A stretch of DNA of 64,000 bases from Ornithinimicrobium faecis (lineage in GTDB: Bacteria; Actinomycetota; Actinomycetes; Actinomycetales; Dermatophilaceae), in assembly GCF_023923225.1 (NCBI RefSeq), contig NZ_CP099489.1:4030001-4094000 (forward strand), in the 5' to 3' direction. The position numbers were made by a program, and so were the translations under genes. Below the pieces are notes generated by a model. The model was not told the DNA's origin and made no database searches. It saw only the letters and a program-made list of their open reading frames with translations. Within the stretch, counting starts at the first letter, position 1; the number at the start of each line of letters is the position of its first letter. Below, in pieces: positions 63,284-64,000 of this stretch.

Positions 63284-64000
63284 CCGACCTGGATCTGGGC
63301 GCTCTGCTCGAGGACCCGGCCACCTCGGTGGTGGTGTGCTGCGGCTCCGGGGGTGTCGGCAAGACGACCACGGCCGCTGCCCTCGCGCTGCACGCGGCCG
63401 AGCGGGGACGCCGGGTCGTCGTGTTGACCATCGACCCGGCCCGCCGCCTCGCGCAGGCCCTCGGCCTCACCGAGCTGGACAACACCCCCCGGCCCGTCGT
63501 CGGCGTCGACACCTCTGCGGGCGGCTCGCTCGACGCGATGATGCTCGACATGAAGCGCACCTTCGACGAGGTGGTGCTCACTCATGCCGACCCCGAGACG
63601 GCCCAGCAGATCCTGGACAACTCGGTCTATCAGGCGGTGTCGTCATCGTTCGCGGGGACGCAGGAATACATGGCCATGGAGCGCCTCGGTCAGCTGCGGG
63701 CCCAGGCGCTCGCCGAGGACAGCTGGGACCTGATCGTCGTGGACACCCCGCCGTCGCGCTCGGCCCTGGACTTCCTTGATGCCCCCAAGCGCCTCGGCTC
63801 GTTCCTGGACGGGAAATTCATCCGGCTGATCAGTGCACCGGCGCGCGCAGGCGGGCGGATCGGCGCCCGAGCGATCGGGGTCGGGATGTCCGTGGCGTCG
63901 GCCACCCTCGGCAAACTGCTGGGCAAACAGTTCCTGCTCGACGTCAGCACCTTCGTGGCCGCCATGGACACCGTCTTCGGCGGGTTCCGCGCCCGCGCTG
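63280..64000 (+). CDS. ArsA/GET3-family ATPase, second paralogue (3' end outside window)
   Basis: Starts with ATG overlapping the previous stop and is open to the window end (240 codons). [21 protein letters not shown] (about 20-40) is the P-loop; [18 protein letters not shown] is the switch region with TIDPA as in Ars[20 protein letters not shown] is Walker B. It corresponds to Rv3680. The pair plus hydrolase forms one operon. Confidence 0.9.
   Translation, partial: MTDLDLGALLEDPATSVVVCCGSGGVGKTTTAAALALHAAERGRRVVVLTIDPARRLAQALGLTELDNTPRPVVGVDTSAGGSLDAMMLDMKRTFDEVVLTHADPETAQQILDNSVYQAVSSSFAGTQEYMAMERLGQLRAQALAEDSWDLIVVDTPPSRSALDFLDAPKRLGSFLDGKFIRLISAPARAGGRIGARAIGVGMSVASATLGKLLGKQFLLDVSTFVAAMDTVFGGFRARA

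Noticed and set aside
62264..64000. Arsenite export system
   Set aside because: No arsB, arsR or arsD nearby; the gene pair matches the housekeeping actinobacterial ArsA-like pair.

Overview
This window is chromosomal DNA from a high-GC actinobacterium. Most reading frames are strongly GC-ending, and the gene order follows a conserved actinobacterial core. Reading minus-strand blocks left to right, the order DUF3180-folK/B-folP-folE-ftsH-hpt-tilS-metalloprotease-dacB, then ppa, is the order I remember for Mycobacterium tuberculosis Rv3605c to Rv3628. Later blocks (holB, tmk, topA, DUF1998-type helicase, Tad genes, ssd, acs, nudix, nth, crp, MBL hydrolase, RidA, paired ArsA ATPases) match roughly Rv3644c to Rv3680. 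Genus is uncertain; the make-up suggests Micrococcales, perhaps Intrasporangiaceae or a relative. No phage, IS element, CRISPR array or plasmid module is visible.

Layout. 1-1711: 3' end of a NuoD-like gene, then a small atypical-composition minus-strand pair (a frameshifted secreted peptide and an adjoining lipoprotein). 1712-10092: folate synthesis, FtsH protease, Hpt, TilS, a zincin, and a small membrane protein. 10093-17700: a structured convergent gap, dacB and ppa, a proline-rich NlpC/P60 cell-wall hydrolase, a DUF3352 protein, a membrane protein and tRNA-Thr(CGU). 17729-31031: secreted TAP-type hydrolase, holB-tmk, Lrp regulator divergent from a Cys/Met-metabolism PLP lyase, topA, an APH-like kinase, and a heterodimeric ABC exporter. 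31316-40883: cell-wall-binding surface protein, methyltransferase, membrane H+-pyrophosphatase, helicase. 40976-51311: TadE/DUF4244 pilin-like genes, an iron-linked pair (Dps and a SIP-like domain with a DtxR/IdeR-type box), FAD-linked oxidase, the tadABC-ssd operon, and a degenerate Fic protein. 51424-64000: AMIN-like secreted protein, acs, holin-like protein, nudix-nth, crp, MBL-nudix-RidA-DUF4177 operon, D-amino-acid dehydrogenase-like oxidase, and an alpha/beta hydrolase-ArsA-ArsA operon running off the window.

The most interesting non-coding content is the 511-base gap between ssd and the Fic gene. It contains a clear 6C RNA (two hairpins with C-only loops) on the minus strand. Next to it is a long-range-paired region at the position where Ms1, the 6S-like RNA, lies in mycobacteria. 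Also notable are two 98-base inverted-repeat elements of identical length, both in convergent gaps (10181 and 55175), and several short intergenic tandem arrays with 32- or 23-base units. An 11-codon leader ORF overlaps the start of hppA.

Many genes in each run are joined by GTGA or ATGA overlaps (folE/folP/folBK/DUF3180, tmk/holB, ssd/tadA/tadB/tadC, TadE pair, nth/nudix, hydrolase/ArsA/ArsA). This indicates translationally coupled operons. All protein identifications are from motif reading without database searches.
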